A stretch of DNA of 44,244 bases from Hydrogenophaga sp. (GTDB taxonomy: Bacteria; Pseudomonadota; Gammaproteobacteria; Burkholderiales; Burkholderiaceae_C), in contig JAURYH010000038.1 of NCBI GenBank assembly GCA_030653975.1, positions 1 to 44,244 on the forward strand. Direction: 5' to 3'. Positions 17,096-27,520 of this stretch are shown here, in pieces; the first letter of the stretch is position 1, and each line of letters opens with the position of its first letter. A program made the translations under genes and the position numbers. Under the pieces are notes generated by a model, which was given only the letters and a program-made list of their open reading frames with translations, had not been told where the DNA came from and ran no database searches.

Positions 17096-18199
17096 TCAGG
17101 CCGCGCCGATGTTCGGCACCAGTTCTCCGGCGTTCTGTCCGCTGCGTTGAGCCGCCGTGAACGCCAGCATGCGGTCGATCGGCAACCGGGCGCGCGGGAT
17201 CAGCGCCGGATCCACATGGATCTGGTTCAGGCCTTTTTCCAGCACCTGCGCCACGCCGGCCAGGCCGTTCATCGCCATCCAGGGGCAGTGCGCGCAGCTC
17301 TTGCAGGTGGCGCTGTTGCCCGCGGTCGGTGCCTCGATGAACACCTTGCCCGGATTCTGCTGGCGCAGCATGTGCATCATGCCGTTGTCGGTGGCGATGA
17401 TGAACTCGTTCGCGTCCAGCTCCCGCGCCGCCTTCAGGATCGCCGAGGTGGAGCCCACGGCGTCGGCCAGCGCCACCACATCGGCCGGGCTTTCCGGGTG
17501 CACCAGCACCTTGGCTCCCGGGTGCTCCTTTTTCAAGGCTTCCAGCTCAAAGCCCTTGAACTCGTCGTGCACGATGCATGAGCCGTTCCACATCAGCATG
17601 TCGGCACCGGTTTCGCGCTGGATGTAACCACCCAGGTGCTTGTCGGGCGCCCACAGGATCTTGTGGCCCTTGTCCTTGAGCGCTTTCACGATATCGAGTG
17701 CGCAACTGGAAGTGACCAGCCAGTCCGAGCGCGCCTTCACCGCGGCACTGGTGTTGGCGTAGACCACCACGGTGCGGTCCGGGTGGGCGTCGCAAAAGGC
17801 GCTGAAGTCGTCGATCGGGCAGCCCAGGTCGAGCGAGCAGTTGGCGTCCAGATCGGGCATGAGCACCGTTTTCTCCGGGCTCAGGATCTTGGCGGTTTCA
17901 CCCATGAAGCGCACGCCCGAGACCACCAGCGTCTGCGCGGCGTGGTCGCGGCCAAATCGCGCCATTTCCAGCGAATCGCTCACGATGCCGCCGGTCTCGA
18001 TCGCCAGGTCCTGCAGGTCGGGGTGCACGTAGTAGTGCGACACCATCACCGCGTTGCGTTCCTTGAGTAGGCGGCGGATGCGCTCCTTCAACTCGGCGCG
18101 CTGCTTCGGGCCGGGCTCGACCGGCACACGCGCCCAGGCGTGCTTCGTCGGGCAGGCCGGCTGTTCGTATTCGACGTCGATGATGTCTGTATTGCTCAT
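17096..18199 (-). CDS. nadA: quinolinate synthase
   Basis: The 367-residue protein makes quinolinate from iminoaspartate and dihydroxyacetone phosphate using a [4Fe-4S] cluster. The three cysteines expected as cluster ligands are seen in [21 protein letters not shown] and [27 protein letters not shown] and [12 protein letters not shown] are family segments. The gene overlaps nadC by four bases (ATGA at 18196-18199), so the two are co-translated. The aspartate oxidase gene nadB is not in the window. Confidence 0.95.
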   Translation of the reverse strand: MSNTDIIDVEYEQPACPTKHAWARVPVEPGPKQRAELKERIRRLLKERNAVMVSHYYVHPDLQDLAIETGGIVSDSLEMARFGRDHAAQTLVVSGVRFMGETAKILSPEKTVLMPDLDANCSLDLGCPIDDFSAFCDAHPDRTVVVYANTSAAVKARSDWLVTSSCALDIVKALKDKGHKILWAPDKHLGGYIQRETGADMLMWNGSCIVHDEFKGFELEALKKEHPGAKVLVHPESPADVVALADAVGSTSAILKAARELDANEFIIATDNGMMHMLRQQNPGKVFIEAPTAGNSATCKSCAHCPWMAMNGLAGVAQVLEKGLNQIHVDPALIPRARLPIDRMLAFTAAQRSGQNAGELVPNIGAA

Positions 18200-19062
18200 G
18201 TCAGTTGCTCCATCCGCATCGAGAAATCGATGGCTTTCACGTCTTTGGTCAAGGCTCCGATGGAAATGCGGTCGACCCCGGTTTCCGCAAGGGCCCGCAC
18301 CGTCTGCAGGTTCACACCACCCGAAATTTCCAGGATGGCACGGCCCGCATTGCGGCGCACGGCCTCCTGCAGCGTCGGAATGTCCATGTTGTCGAGCAGG
18401 ATCATCCTGGCGCCACAGGCCAGCGCTTCGTCGAGTTGCGCCAGGGTCTCGACCTCAATCTCGACAAAACGCGCCTGGGGCGCGGTTTCCTGCACGCGCT
18501 TCAACACGGCCGCCACGCCACCCGCGGCGGCGATGTGGTTTTCCTTGATCAGCACCGCGTCGTACAGGCCGATGCGGTGGTTCACGCCGCCGCCGGTTTT
18601 CACCGCGTATTTTTGTGCCAGCCTCAGCCCCGGGATGGTCTTGCGCGTGTCCACGATGGCCGCACGCGTGCCTTTGACGGTATCGACGAACACCGCCGTT
18701 TTCGTGGCCACGGCCGAGAGCAGTTGCAGGAAGTTGAGCGCGGTGCGTTCGGCGGTCAGCAGGGCCTGGGCGTTGCCCGCGATTTCCAGCACCACCTGGT
18801 CGGCCACACAGCGCTGGCCCTCTGACACAAACCAGGTCAGGCTGGCCTTGGGGTCGCAGGCCAGCACGGCCGCTTCCACCCAAGGCACGCCGCAGATCAC
18901 GGCCGGCTCGCGCGCGAGGATGCGTGCACGGGCGCTGCGCGAGGGGTCTACCAGGGCCCCGGTGAGGTCGCCGCCGGCCACGTCCTCGGCCAGTGCCCGG
19001 GCCACATCGGCGCCCGCCAGTTCGGCCAGATCGGCGTCCGTGAATTCAGAGAGGTGTTTCAT
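18196..19062 (-). CDS. nadC: nicotinate-nucleotide diphosphorylase (quinolinate phosphoribosyltransferase)
   Basis: The 288-residue enzyme turns quinolinate and PRPP into nicotinate mononucleotide, the step after NadA. Conserved segments are [45 protein letters not shown] and [10 protein letters not shown], followed by [10 protein letters not shown] and the C-terminal SIGALTKD. The start at 19062 gives the usual family length; a long open frame extends far upstream but lies antisense to panB. It is divergent from panB with 66 bp between starts. Confidence 0.95.
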   Translation of the reverse strand: MKHLSEFTDADLAELAGADVARALAEDVAGGDLTGALVDPSRSARARILAREPAVICGVPWVEAAVLACDPKASLTWFVSEGQRCVADQVVLEIAGNAQALLTAERTALNFLQLLSAVATKTAVFVDTVKGTRAAIVDTRKTIPGLRLAQKYAVKTGGGVNHRIGLYDAVLIKENHIAAAGGVAAVLKRVQETAPQARFVEIEVETLAQLDEALACGARMILLDNMDIPTLQEAVRRNAGRAILEISGGVNLQTVRALAETGVDRISIGALTKDVKAIDFSMRMEQLT

Positions 19063-19065
19063 GGG

Positions 19066-19093
19066 TTGCAAGCATAACGGGATCGCATATAGT
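19066..19093 (+). promoter_or_regulatory. predicted sigma-70 promoter for panB
   Basis: TTGCAA (19066-19071) and TATAGT (19088-19093) are separated by 16 bp and lie about 35 bp before the panB ATG. They match the -35 and -10 consensus at four and five of six positions. The -35 box starts four bases from the nadC start codon, so the panB promoter lies inside the short divergent region that must also serve nadC. Confidence 0.55.
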
Positions 19094-19128
19094 GCCCCCC
19101 ATCCAAAGCCCACGCAAAGGGGATCCCC

Positions 19129-20019
<891 letters not shown>

Positions 20020-20023
20020 CTGG

Positions 20024-20105
20024 AACACCCCCGCCGCGCTGCGCGCGACCCCCTCTAGGGGGCAACACCAGCCGTCTGGCAAAGCCAGCCCGGCGGTGTT
20101 CCCCG
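20024..20105 (+). repeat. intergenic GC-rich repeat, copy R4
   Basis: The block between panB and panC has the core GACCCCCTCTAGGGGGCAAC with flanks ACACCCCCGCCGCGCTGCGC and TGGCAAAGCCAGCCCGGCGG. Its reverse complement resembles copy R3 near nadA. The inner CCCCCT/AGGGGG and GGCAAAGCC words form hairpins. Confidence 0.8.
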
Positions 20106-20128
20106 GAAACTCCCCCTCGGACCTGCCC

Positions 20129-20995
20129 ATGAAACTCGTTCACACCATCGAAGACCTGCGCGCTGCGCTGCGACCTTTCAACTCACCGGCTTTTGTGCCC
20201 ACCATGGGCAACCTGCACGATGGGCATCTGGATCTGGTGCGCACGGCCCAGCCGCTGGGGGATGTCACGGTGTCCAGCATCTTCGTCAACCGGCTGCAGT
20301 TCGCCCCTCACGAAGACTTCGACACCTACCCGCGCACCCTGCAGGCCGATTGCGCCCGACTCGAGCAGGCGGGTTGCGACATCGTGTTCGCGCCGTCGGA
20401 AAAGGAGCTGTACCCCGACCCCCAGGGGTTCAAGATCCAGCCACCGTCGGAGCTGGCCGACATGCTGGAAGGGCATTTCCGACCCGGCTTCTTTATCGGG
20501 GTCTGCACCGTGGTGATGAAGCTGTTCCAGTGCGTGTTCTCGGAAGCCAAGGGTCCGCGTTATGCCCTCTTCGGCAAGAAGGACTATCAGCAGCAGATGG
20601 TGATCCGCCGCATGGTGCAGCAGTTTGCCCTGCCGGTTCAGATCATGGCCGGCGAGACACAGCGCGCTGCGGACGGCCTGGCGCTGAGTTCACGCAACGG
20701 CTATCTGAGCGAGAGCGAGCGTGCCGAGGCGGTGCAGCTGTCGCTCGCACTGCGGGGTCTGGCGCGCGATGCGCTGGCCGCTGCGGCGAGTTTGCCCAAC
20801 CACCAGTCCACCCTGGAGGAGAAGGCCATGAGGGCATTGGCGGGACGCGGCTGGCAACCCGACTACCTGACGGTTCGCCGCCGACAAGACCTGCAGGCGC
20901 CGACCAGTGCCGATGCGACCACCCCCGGCGCCCTTGTGGTACTGGGCGCTGCGCGCCTGGGCAACACCCGATTGATCGACAACTTCGAGATCTAG
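20129..20995 (+). CDS. panC: pantothenate synthetase
   Basis: The 288-residue ligase joins pantoate and beta-alanine with ATP. It has the nucleotidyltransferase motifs: [16 protein letters not shown] (first HIGH-like histidines), [16 protein letters not shown] for the adenylate site, and [11 protein letters not shown] (KMSKS-like). The start at 20129 was chosen because [11 protein letters not shown] is the family N-terminus; upstream codons belong to repeat R4. It completes the panB-panC pair and is closely followed by another short repeat copy. Confidence 0.95.
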   Translation: MKLVHTIEDLRAALRPFNSPAFVPTMGNLHDGHLDLVRTAQPLGDVTVSSIFVNRLQFAPHEDFDTYPRTLQADCARLEQAGCDIVFAPSEKELYPDPQGFKIQPPSELADMLEGHFRPGFFIGVCTVVMKLFQCVFSEAKGPRYALFGKKDYQQQMVIRRMVQQFALPVQIMAGETQRAADGLALSSRNGYLSESERAEAVQLSLALRGLARDALAAAASLPNHQSTLEEKAMRALAGRGWQPDYLTVRRRQDLQAPTSADATTPGALVVLGAARLGNTRLIDNFEI

Positions 20996-20997
20996 AG

Positions 20998-21046
20998 CCA
21001 CCCGCTGCGCGGCTTCCCTCTGAGGGGGACAACACCTCCACCATAC
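20998..21046 (+). repeat. intergenic GC-rich repeat, short copy R5
   Basis: Directly after the panC stop, CACCCGCTGCGCGGCTTCC and CTGAGGGGGACAACACC repeat the first half of copy R4 in the same orientation. The second half is diverged. Nothing else recognisable lies between panC and gpsA, which converge here. Confidence 0.6.
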
Positions 21047-21115
21047 AAGCCGGTTCCGTGGTGTTTCTGGATCAAGCCCTTCGCGCCGGATGCGTCAAGG
21101 CAAAACCGCTCGGCC

Positions 21116-22117
21116 CTACTGCGCCTCGTCCTTCGGATCACGCCCCATCAGTTCGGTCACAGCCTGCGCCGGCTGCAAGCGGCCATCCAGCAGCGCCACC
21201 ACGCCCGCCGAAATGGGCATGTCCACGCCCAGCATCTGCGCGCGCTGCACCACGGTGCGCGCACTGTAAACGCCCTCGGCCACGTGGCCCAGCGAGTCCA
21301 CCGCCTGCTGCAGGCTCAAGCCCTGCGCCAGCAGCTGACCCACCTTGCGGTTGCGTGAAAGATCGCCGGTGGCGGTGAGCACCAGGTCACCCAGGCCGGA
21401 AAGACCCATGAAAGTTTCGGCCCGCGCCCCCAGCGCCAGACCCAGGCGCGTCATCTCGGCCAGACCCCGCGTGACCAGTGCGGCTCGGGCGTTGAGTCCG
21501 AGGTTCAGGCCATCACACAGGCCGGTGGCGATGGCCAGCACGTTCTTCACTGCGCCGCCCACCTCCACGCCCACGATGTCTTCGTTGGCATAGACCCGCA
21601 GCGTGGGGCTGTGAAAAGCCACCACCAGCGCCTCGCGCACGCCGGCGTGCTCGCTGGCAGCCACCAGGGCGGTGGGCTGACCACGCGCCACTTCCTGCGC
21701 AAAGCTGGGGCCGCTCAGCACACCCGCCTTCAGCCCCGGGGCCACATCGGCCCGGATTTCGTGGCCCAACAGGCCATGGGTGCCGCTGCCCGCGCGTGCC
21801 GCCTCAAAGCCCTTGCACAACCAGGCGACGGGTGCCGCCAGCCCGTTCAGGCGCTCCAGCATGCTGCGCAGGGCGACCATGGGCGTGCCGACGACGACGA
21901 GGTCGGCACCGGCCAGCGAAGGCCACTCACCCCCCAAAATCTGCAGCGCGGGCGGGAACGGTATGCCAGGCAGGTAGCGCCGGTTTTCCCGGGTGGCCTG
22001 CATGTCGGCCACCTGCGAACCATCGCGTGCCCAGAGGCTGACGTGATGCGGCTGGCTGGCAGCGCTGATGGCCAGCGCCGTGCCCCAGGCGCCAGCCCCG
22101 AGAACGACGATCTTCAT
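21116..22117 (-). CDS. gpsA: glycerol-3-phosphate dehydrogenase [NAD(P)+]
   Basis: The 333-residue enzyme reduces dihydroxyacetone phosphate to sn-glycerol 3-phosphate for phospholipid synthesis. It has the N-terminal dinucleotide fold [30 protein letters not shown], the catalytic lysine in [11 protein letters not shown], and [20 protein letters not shown]. The start at 22117 (MKIVVLGAG) is preferred to 22129. It follows secB by 24 bp on the same strand, as in many proteobacteria. Confidence 0.96.
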   Translation of the reverse strand: MKIVVLGAGAWGTALAISAASQPHHVSLWARDGSQVADMQATRENRRYLPGIPFPPALQILGGEWPSLAGADLVVVGTPMVALRSMLERLNGLAAPVAWLCKGFEAARAGSGTHGLLGHEIRADVAPGLKAGVLSGPSFAQEVARGQPTALVAASEHAGVREALVVAFHSPTLRVYANEDIVGVEVGGAVKNVLAIATGLCDGLNLGLNARAALVTRGLAEMTRLGLALGARAETFMGLSGLGDLVLTATGDLSRNRKVGQLLAQGLSLQQAVDSLGHVAEGVYSARTVVQRAQMLGVDMPISAGVVALLDGRLQPAQAVTELMGRDPKDEAQ

Positions 22118-22141
22118 GCGGTGCGGCACACCCTAACCGGC

Positions 22142-22597
22142 TTACTGCGTGACGATGCGCGGGGCGTCTTCAGCGGCCTGCGCCTGCTGCTGCTCGTACA
22201 TGGCCTGGAAGTTGATTTCCGCCAGGTGCACCGGCGGAAAGCCGGCGCGCTGGACCAGGTCGGCCACGTTGCCGCGCAGGTAGGGATAAACGATCTGCGG
22301 ACAGGCGATGCCCATGATCGGACCCATCTGTTCCTGCGGCAGGTTGCGGATTTCAAAGATGCCGGCCTGCTTGGCCTCCACCAGGAACACCGTCTTGTCC
22401 TTGATCTTGGTCTGCACCGTGGCAGTCACGCAAATCTCGTACACGCCATCGGCCACCGGATTGGCTTCCACGCCAAGCTGGATATCCACCGAAGGCTGTT
22501 CCTGCTCCAGCAGGATGCCGGGCGAATTGGGCTGCTCCAGCGAAGCCTCCTTGAGGTAGATGCGCTGGATCTGGAAAGTGGGATCTTGGTCGGCCAT
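22142..22597 (-). CDS. secB: protein-export chaperone SecB
   Basis: The 151-residue protein keeps preproteins unfolded and hands them to SecA. Characteristic segments are [19 protein letters not shown] near the start and VCVTATV-like [31 protein letters not shown] and [15 protein letters not shown] follow. It forms a secB-gpsA pair and is separated from grxC by a likely terminator. Confidence 0.96.
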   Translation of the reverse strand: MADQDPTFQIQRIYLKEASLEQPNSPGILLEQEQPSVDIQLGVEANPVADGVYEICVTATVQTKIKDKTVFLVEAKQAGIFEIRNLPQEQMGPIMGIACPQIVYPYLRGNVADLVQRAGFPPVHLAEINFQAMYEQQQAQAAEDAPRIVTQ

Positions 22598-22620
22598 GAG
22601 GGTCTTTCAGGAAGTCAGAA

Positions 22621-22662
22621 AAAACAAAACCCGCCGGGGATAAAACGTTCCCGCAGCGGGTA
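22621..22662 (-). terminator. probable terminator after grxC
   Basis: On the minus strand ACCCGC (inner TGCGGGA) pairs imperfectly with TCCCCGGCGGGT across a short A/T loop, and the T-rich tract TTTTGTTTTTT follows. The position between grxC and secB suggests it ends the grxC transcript and that secB has its own start of transcription. Confidence 0.65.
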
Positions 22663-22697
22663 CAGCGCCGATTATCTCAGCAGCGCCAGGGGTGAGC

Positions 22698-22955
22698 TCA
22701 AGCTTGCAGCAATGGCGCCAGACCACCCCGTCCATCCAGCGCATGCAGGTCATCGCAACCACCGACGTGCAGGTCACCGATGAAGATTTGCGGCACGCTG
22801 GTGCGCCCGGTCAACTCGGTCATGCGGGCGCGCACATCGGGTTTGCCATCCACCACGATTTCTTCGTAGTTGGTCACGCCACGTTGCTGCAGCAAGGCCT
22901 TGGCGCGGCTGCAGAAGGGGCAGTAGTCACTGGAATAGATTTTGACGTGGGCCAA
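22698..22955 (-). CDS. grxC: glutaredoxin 3
   Basis: The 85-residue protein is a class I dithiol glutaredoxin with the active site CPFC (CPYC in E. coli) near residue 12. The glutathione-binding TSVPQIFIG and the end GGCDDLHALDGRGGL are also seen. It reduces disulfides with glutathione in the cytoplasm. It is downstream of the rhodanese gene on the same strand, with copy R6 of the intergenic repeat between them. The order rhodanese-grxC-secB-gpsA is a common proteobacterial arrangement. Confidence 0.95.
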   Translation of the reverse strand: MAHVKIYSSDYCPFCSRAKALLQQRGVTNYEEIVVDGKPDVRARMTELTGRTSVPQIFIGDLHVGGCDDLHALDGRGGLAPLLQA

Positions 22956-22989
22956 TTAAAAAACTCCTCACACAAACAAGAACTTCACC

Positions 22990-23172
22990 GGAGTGCGTGC
23001 CTGATCCAGCACATGCCGAAGAACCGGCTTCGCCGGGCCAAAGGCATGGTCCCCCTGGGGGGCCGAGGGCCGCGGCTCCGAGCCTGCCTGCGCAGGCTTG
23101 GACAGCCCGAGGAAGCATCGGCTCTGACGATGCTGCGGCCTGCAAGGCGCGCGAAGCGGCGCAGGGGGGTGA
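22990..23172. repeat. intergenic GC-rich repeat, long divergent copy R6
   Basis: The 217-bp gap between grxC and the rhodanese gene is filled by hairpin-rich sequence: ACCGGCTTCGCCGG, CCCCCTGGGGGG, CCTGCCTGCGCAGG and GCGCGCGAAGCGGCGC. The end GCGAAGCGGCGCAGGGGGGTG is like the outer part of copies R1-R5 in inverse form. There is no supported gene. Confidence 0.6.
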
Positions 23173-23580
23173 TTATTTCTCCACCGGCATGCTGGCCGCA
23201 CGCCAGGCGCTGAGTCCCCCGGAAAGGGAGTGGGCGTTTTCGTAGCCCAGCTTCTTGGCCACCGCCACCGCCCGGCGCGAGCGCATGCCCGAAGCGCAAA
23301 CCAGAATCACCGGCGTGGCCTTGTTTTTCACCAGGCCGGGCAATTTGGCCTCCAGCTCGGAAAGCGGCAGGTTTTTGGCCCCCGCCACATGACCGGCGGC
23401 GAACTCGTCCGAGCCACACACATCCACCACGGCGGCTTTTTCGCGGTTGATCAGCTGCACCGCTTCGGTGACATTGACCGATCCGGCGCCCGCACCACCC
23501 GACAAGGCGGGCCACATCAGCAGGGCCCCAGACGTCAGCGCCACGGCGATCAACATCCAATTTTCGATAAAGAAACTCAC
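23173..23580 (-). CDS. membrane-anchored rhodanese-like protein (YibN type)
   Basis: The 135-residue protein has one N-terminal membrane helix (about residues 7-27, WMLIAVALTSGALLMWPAL) and then a single rhodanese domain. The catalytic loop is VCASGMRS, with the cysteine that would carry persulfide sulfur, and DVCGSDEFAAGHVAGAKNLP is the upstream CH2 motif. The topology would leave the domain on the cytoplasmic side. Sulfur transfer is the family role; the partner is unknown. It is divergent from gpmA. Confidence 0.92.
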   Translation of the reverse strand: MSFFIENWMLIAVALTSGALLMWPALSGGAGAGSVNVTEAVQLINREKAAVVDVCGSDEFAAGHVAGAKNLPLSELEAKLPGLVKNKATPVILVCASGMRSRRAVAVAKKLGYENAHSLSGGLSAWRAASMPVEK

Positions 23581-23696
23581 AGGAACGACCTTTCAGTTAA
23601 GCCGTGGATTTTAGAATGTATGGCTGGCCTGTGCCGGCTGGCCATCTGCCCGGGGTACCCGGGCCCGTCATTTGTTCCTTACGTCCCCCTTCATCC

Positions 23697-24440
23697 ATGT
23701 ACAAACTCGTCCTGATTCGCCACGGTGAATCCACCTGGAACCTCGAAAACCGCTTCACCGGCTGGACCGACGTCGAGCTCACGCCCACCGGCGTCTCGCA
23801 GGCCATGTCGGCCGGCAAGCTGCTCAAGGCCGAGGGCTACGAATTCGACATCGCCTACACCTCGGTGCTCAAGCGCGCGATCCACACCCTGAACTACTGC
23901 CTGGACGAAATGGACCGCGCCTGGCTGCCGGTGGTGAAGGACTGGCGCCTGAACGAGCGCCACTACGGCGGCCTGCAAGGCCTGAACAAGGCCGACATGG
24001 CCAGACAGTTCGGCGACGAACAGGTGCTGATCTGGCGCCGCAGCTACGACACGCCACCGCCCGCGCTGGAGGCCAGCGACCCGCGCAGCGAACGCAGCGA
24101 CCGCCGCTACGCCGCCCTCCAGCCCGGGCAGGTGCCGCTGACCGAGTGCCTCAAGGACACCGTGGCGCGCGTGATGCCGTTCTGGAACGAGGTGCTGGCC
24201 CCCACCATCCAGAGCGGCCAGCGCGTGGTGATCTCCGCGCACGGCAACAGCATCCGCGCCATGGTCAAGTACCTGGACGGTGTTTCCGACACCGACATCG
24301 TCAACCTGAACATCCCCAACGGCATTCCGCTGGTCTATGAGCTGGACGCTGACCTCAAGCCGATCAGGAGCTATTACCTGGGCGACGCCGAAGCCGCCGC
24401 GCGGGCTGCAGCGGCCGTGGCGGCACAGGGGAAAGTGTGA
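23697..24440 (+). CDS. gpmA: 2,3-bisphosphoglycerate-dependent phosphoglycerate mutase
   Basis: The 247-residue glycolytic enzyme interconverts 3- and 2-phosphoglycerate. The phospho-histidine motif is [10 protein letters not shown] near residue 6. [36 protein letters not shown] and [10 protein letters not shown] supply the second histidine and substrate contacts. The start at 23697 ([10 protein letters not shown]) is the family start; the longer frame from 23604 is not. The last 15 residues are alanine-rich. It is divergent from the rhodanese gene. Confidence 0.96.
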   Translation: MYKLVLIRHGESTWNLENRFTGWTDVELTPTGVSQAMSAGKLLKAEGYEFDIAYTSVLKRAIHTLNYCLDEMDRAWLPVVKDWRLNERHYGGLQGLNKADMARQFGDEQVLIWRRSYDTPPPALEASDPRSERSDRRYAALQPGQVPLTECLKDTVARVMPFWNEVLAPTIQSGQRVVISAHGNSIRAMVKYLDGVSDTDIVNLNIPNGIPLVYELDADLKPIRSYYLGDAEAAARAAAAVAAQGKV

Positions 24441-24584
24441 TCGGGAGCGGTTGCCCGGCGCGCTGAAACCGGTTCGCGCAACACGCACGGAACCGAATCC
24501 CGGCATGGCGCTCCAAGGTGTATATTGACCCGCCGCTGGGGTCGGGTGTTCCTGACGCACTGGCGTCTTTTTTAAGGTGTTTCC

Positions 24585-26081
24585 ATGGGCAAGCAAGTGA
24601 GTCACAGGTTGAAGATTGCGGGATGGGTAGCCGTGGGCGCCGTCGCCGGAGCCCTCACGACGGTGCAGTTGCAGGCCGTCGCGCGCAACACGCTGGCCCC
24701 GCTGCCCCTCGAAGAGCTGCAGCAGCTCGCCGCTGTGTTCGGCATGGTCAAGACCGACTATGTCGAACCGGTCGACGAAAAGCAGTTGATCTCCGACGCC
24801 ATCACGGGCATGGTCGCCAGCCTGGACCCGCATTCCCAGTACTTCGACAAGAAGTCGTTCAAGGAATTCCGCGAGGGCACCAGCGGCCGCTTTGTCGGCG
24901 TGGGCATCGAGATCACCATGGAAGACGGCCTGGTCAAGGTGGTGACGCCCATTGAAGACTCGCCCGCGTTCCGCGCCGGCCTCAAGTCGGGTGACCTCAT
25001 CACCAAGATCGATGACACCGCGGTCAAGGGACTGAGCATCAACGATGCCGTCAAGCTCATGCGCGGCGAGCCGCGCACCAAGGTCCTGCTGACGATCTTC
25101 CGCAAGGACGAAAACCGCAGCTTCCCGGTGACGATCACGCGCGAGGAAATCAAGACCCAGAGCGTGAAGACCAAGCTGGTCGAGCCGGGTTACGCCTGGG
25201 TGCGTGTTTCGCAGTTCCAGGACCGGACGATCGAGGATTTCTCCCGCAAGGTCGAGGCGCTGTACAAGGAAGATCCGAAACTCAAGGGCGTGGTGCTGGA
25301 CCTGCGCAACGACCCGGGTGGCCTGCTGGACGCGGCGGTGGCCCTGTCGGCTGCGTTCCTGCCGGAAAACGTGACGGTGGTGTCCACCAATGGCCAGCTC
25401 GCCGACAGCAAATCGATCTACACGGCCGCTCCGCAACATTACCTGCGCCGCGGCGGAACCGACCCGATCAAGCGCCTGACCGAAAACACCAAAGGCGTCC
25501 TGAAGACCGTGCCGCTGGTGGTGCTGGTCAACGAAGGCTCCGCCTCGGCCAGCGAAATCGTCGCCGGCGCCCTGCAGGATCACAAGCGCGCCAAAATCCT
25601 CGGCAGCCAGACCTTTGGCAAGGGCTCGGTGCAGACCGTGCGCCCCCTGGGGCCCGATACCGGCCTGAAGCTCACCACCGCGCGCTACTACACGCCGTCG
25701 GGCAAATCGATCCAGGCCACGGGCATCGTGCCGGATGTGATGGTCGACGAAACGCTGGAAGGCAACGTGTTCGCCGCCCTGCGCACGCGCGAAGCCGACC
25801 TGCAGAAACACCTCGGCAACGGCAACGGGGCCAAAGCCACCGAACAACAGCCCATGACCGACGCCGAACGCGCTGCCGAACAGCTGCGCGAACAGGAGCG
25901 CGAGCAGGCCCGCAAGCGGCTGGAAGAAGAGTCCAGGAAGAACCCGGGTCAGCGCCTGGTGCCCGAATTCGGCAGCGAAAAGGACTTCCAGCTCCAGCAG
26001 GCGCTCAACCAGCTCAAGGGACGCCCGGTGATGGTGAGCAAGACGCTGACCGAGCGGCCTCTTGAGAAGAAAGAAAACTGA
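24585..26081 (+). CDS. S41 family C-terminal processing peptidase (CtpA/Prc-like)
   Basis: The 498-residue protein begins with a membrane-targeting segment (about residues 10-30, IAGWVAVGAVAGALTTVQLQ) and should work in the periplasm. A PDZ domain is at about 95-180 (FVGVGIEITMEDG...GLKSGDLITKID). The S41 protease core follows, with VVLDLRNDPGGLLDAA, the nucleophile in VNEGSASASEIVAGAL and the lysine in FGKGSVQT. The C-terminal 80 residues are a charged helix (RAAEQLREQEREQARKRLEE). These enzymes cut envelope proteins near their C-termini. The ThiF/MoeB-like gene follows 43 bp downstream, and in this family the pair is often adjacent to gpmA. Confidence 0.93.
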   Translation: MGKQVSHRLKIAGWVAVGAVAGALTTVQLQAVARNTLAPLPLEELQQLAAVFGMVKTDYVEPVDEKQLISDAITGMVASLDPHSQYFDKKSFKEFREGTSGRFVGVGIEITMEDGLVKVVTPIEDSPAFRAGLKSGDLITKIDDTAVKGLSINDAVKLMRGEPRTKVLLTIFRKDENRSFPVTITREEIKTQSVKTKLVEPGYAWVRVSQFQDRTIEDFSRKVEALYKEDPKLKGVVLDLRNDPGGLLDAAVALSAAFLPENVTVVSTNGQLADSKSIYTAAPQHYLRRGGTDPIKRLTENTKGVLKTVPLVVLVNEGSASASEIVAGALQDHKRAKILGSQTFGKGSVQTVRPLGPDTGLKLTTARYYTPSGKSIQATGIVPDVMVDETLEGNVFAALRTREADLQKHLGNGNGAKATEQQPMTDAERAAEQLREQEREQARKRLEEESRKNPGQRLVPEFGSEKDFQLQQALNQLKGRPVMVSKTLTERPLEKKEN

Positions 26082-26124
26082 TGCCTGCCTGAACGGCATC
26101 CGTCAGCACCGGGAAACCACGCCT

Positions 26125-26886
26125 TTGGACGACCAGCAGCTCCTGCGCTACTCGCGCCACATCCTGCTCAACGAAATCGGTGTCGAAGGCCAGGAGCAGT
26201 TGCTGGCTTCGCACGCACTGGTGATCGGTGCGGGCGGCCTGGGTTCACCCGTGGCGCTTTACCTGGGCAGCGCGGGCGTGGGCCGCATCACCGTCGTGGA
26301 CCACGATGTGGTGGACGAGACCAACCTGCAGCGCCAGATCGCCCACAACCTGGCCCGCGTGGGGCACCCCAAGGCCGAATCGGTGCGCGCAGCCATCGGC
26401 GCCATCAACCCCGATCCCGAAGTGATCACGGTGGTGCAGCATGCCGACGCCGCCCTGCTCGACGCGCTCGTGCCCACGGCCGACGTGGTGATCGACTGCA
26501 CCGACAACTTTGCCACCCGCCATGCCATCAACCGCGCCTGCGTGAAGCACCGCAAGCCGCTGGTTTCGGGTGCGGCCATCCGCATGGACGGCCAGCTCAG
26601 CGTGTACGACCCCCGTGACGAAGCCTCCCCCTGCTATGCCTGCGTTTTTCCGGAGAGCAGCGGCGTGGAAGAAACCCGCTGCGCCACCATGGGGGTGTTC
26701 GCTCCGCTGGTGGGCATCGTCGGCACCCTGCAGGCCGCCGAAGCGCTCAAGCTGCTCACGGGCCTGGGTTCGCGCCTGACCGGGCGGCTGCTGATGATCG
26801 ACGGGCGCGACATGGCGTTCACCGAGATCGCACTGCCCCGCCATGCGCAGTGCGCGGTGTGCGGCACCACGGCAACGACAGCCTGA
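26125..26886 (+). CDS. ThiF/MoeB family E1-like adenylyltransferase
   Basis: The 253-residue protein adenylates the C-terminal glycine of a ubiquitin-like sulfur carrier (MoaD or ThiS). The ATP site is GAGGLGSPVA, DETNLQRQI follows, and DCTDNFATRHAIN is typical of MoeB/ThiF. EETRCATMGVF holds the conserved cysteine. Two zinc pairs are CYAC and CAVC. No C-terminal rhodanese domain is present. The start is taken as TTG at 26125, because DDQQLLRYSRHILL is the usual family beginning. A TTG at 26062 would add 21 residues overlapping the protease gene. The choice between MoeB (molybdopterin) and ThiF (thiamine) cannot be made here. It converges with the nuclease gene; the stop codons share the palindrome TGATCA. 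Confidence 0.88.
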   Translation: MDDQQLLRYSRHILLNEIGVEGQEQLLASHALVIGAGGLGSPVALYLGSAGVGRITVVDHDVVDETNLQRQIAHNLARVGHPKAESVRAAIGAINPDPEVITVVQHADAALLDALVPTADVVIDCTDNFATRHAINRACVKHRKPLVSGAAIRMDGQLSVYDPRDEASPCYACVFPESSGVEETRCATMGVFAPLVGIVGTLQAAEALKLLTGLGSRLTGRLLMIDGRDMAFTEIALPRHAQCAVCGTTATTA

Positions 26887-27468
26887 TCACGGCAGCGGGC
26901 AAGGCCCGTGGCGCCGCCGGAAGTCGCGCGGCACTTCGGCATCCGATTCTGCGAAAACACCTTTGCGCTGCGTACGGGCTCTGCCTTCCTGCCCGGCATA
27001 GATCCCTTCGCTGTAGCGCCAGTGGTAAGCCCAGGCATGTCCGCTCAAGACCAGCCAGGCGCCCACGTCCTCCCGCCGATGGGTCAGGTGCACCAGCGCA
27101 CGCCCGTAGTGGTCGTGCTGACGTTCGTTCACCGTCACCACCTGCCGGAGCACGCGTGCGGCCAGGGCATCGCGCGAGGCTGTTCCACCGGTCTGGCAGA
27201 TTTCGGGCGCATCCAGACCATCCAGCCGCAACTTGCGGTATGTGCCGCCTTCCAGGGGTTTGACCCACAAGGTGTCGCCGTCGAACACCCGCGTCACGCG
27301 GGCCTCATAGACCTGGGGCGCCTGCGGACGAAAGGCGCCCGGTGGTTCTTTCGAACGCGGTTGCGCGACGGCCGGGGTCTGAACAAGCAGACCCACACAA
27401 AGCCAAAGCACGGGAACCGGCCATGGGCCGAAAGAGGAAAGTGATGGCGCAAGCGGAAGAGGGAACAT
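26887..27468 (-). CDS. secreted thermonuclease-family protein (SNase-like)
   Basis: The 193-residue product has an N-terminal signal peptide (hydrophobic to about residue 28, cleavage near VAQP) and one staphylococcal-nuclease-like domain. VFDGDTLWV gives the calcium-binding aspartate, and RLDGLDAPE carries the arginine and glutamate of the active site. HYGRALV carries the second arginine, so the catalytic set is complete. It should degrade DNA or RNA outside the cytoplasm. The start at 27468 (MFPLPLAP) was preferred to GTG at 27492. It is downstream of the YitT gene on the same strand. Confidence 0.85.
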   Translation of the reverse strand: MFPLPLAPSLSSFGPWPVPVLWLCVGLLVQTPAVAQPRSKEPPGAFRPQAPQVYEARVTRVFDGDTLWVKPLEGGTYRKLRLDGLDAPEICQTGGTASRDALAARVLRQVVTVNERQHDHYGRALVHLTHRREDVGAWLVLSGHAWAYHWRYSEGIYAGQEGRARTQRKGVFAESDAEVPRDFRRRHGPCPLP

Positions 27469-27520
27469 GCCCTGAGTCTGCCAGCTTCGCACGAAGCTGC
27501 GTGCGCGAGGCCGCGCTGCT

